This document shows, one piece after another, positions 14,641-14,840 of a stretch of 14,840 nt of DNA (its first letter is position 1; each line of letters begins with the position of its first letter). A program made the position numbers and the translations under genes. This DNA is from DUVY01 sp036562755. Its GTDB lineage: Bacteria; Bacillota; Clostridia; Christensenellales; DUVY01. The stretch covers positions 1 through 14,840 of the forward strand of contig DATCJN010000013.1 of the NCBI GenBank assembly GCA_036562755.1, read 5' to 3'. The notes under the pieces were generated by a model. The model did no database searches and was not told the DNA's origin. It saw nothing but the letters and a program-made list of their open reading frames with translations.

Positions 14641-14672
14641 TCTCAATTTTAATTAATTTATAATTTACTTAT

Positions 14673-14840
14673 TTATCTTTCCTCTATGGGTATATATTTC
14701 TTTCGTTCTTGGACGCTTCTGTAGGCAGGGCGTATGATCTTGCCCGCGTTTATTAATTCTTCCAATCTATGAGCGCTCCAGCCTACGATTCTGGATATAG
14801 CAAATATAGGCGTATAAAGCTCTGTAGGCAGGCCAAGCAT
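14673..14840 (-). CDS. gltA: Citrate synthase, C-terminal fragment
   Basis: The last 55 codons of a leftward gene that continues past the right edge. The reading MLGLPTELYTPIFAISRIVG, then WSAHRLEELI and GKIIRPAY, is the highly conserved C-terminal part of citrate synthase, which condenses oxaloacetate and acetyl-CoA to citrate in the cytosol. The ATG seen at the very edge is an internal methionine, not the start. In a clostridial fermenter this enzyme probably feeds 2-oxoglutarate and glutamate synthesis rather than a full cycle. A terminator follows. Confidence 0.93.
   Translation of the reverse strand: MLGLPTELYTPIFAISRIVGWSAHRLEELINAGKIIRPAYRSVQERKKYIPIEER

Overview
The window looks like a chromosomal segment of a low-GC, probably anaerobic and spore-lineage Clostridia/Firmicutes bacterium. 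The grounds are a Pta-AckA acetate pathway, a YtxC-type sporulation protein beside thrS, a TmcAL (YlbM) homologue, G-rich Shine-Dalgarno sites, TTGaca/TATAAT promoters with 17-bp spacers, and compact intrinsic terminators. No tRNA, rRNA, CRISPR array or transposase was seen. No stretch over 300 bases lacks a gene.

Left part (1-3092, leftward): an operon pta-ackA-yceD-rpmF makes ATP and acetate from acetyl-CoA, then a DUF177 protein and ribosomal protein L32. It ends in a strong hairpin. Just past the hairpin a new leftward promoter and the first four codons of another gene are visible (plsX by context). Divergently, tmcAL (rightward, from 3275) is predicted to make N4-acetylcytidine in elongator tRNA-Met from acetate, and converges on thrS at a shared terminator.

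Middle (4493-10426): thrS encodes a threonyl-tRNA synthetase with intact editing and catalytic domains but no TGS domain, and it has its own promoter with a short leader and no T-box. Upstream lies ytxC. Then come a winged-helix regulator with an unrecognised beta-rich C-terminal domain, a convergent alpha/beta hydrolase (acetylesterase-like), and a translationally coupled pair of short CHR-family (chromate-type) transporters.

Right part (10457-14525, leftward): a tight three-gene operon, the most interesting part of the window. Its first gene encodes a DruA-like (DUF4338) protein, the second a NurA-like nuclease, the third a HerA-type hexameric ATPase. The cistrons overlap by 1 base or are 2 bases apart, each of the last two has a strong ribosome site inside the preceding gene, and the block is more AT-rich than its flanks. 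DruA is known from type I Druantia, but no DruE helicase is present. A DruA + NurA + HerA cassette is therefore a candidate anti-phage or anti-mobile-element system, distinct from canonical Druantia. It sits between terminators, followed by the 3' end of a citrate synthase gene at the right edge.
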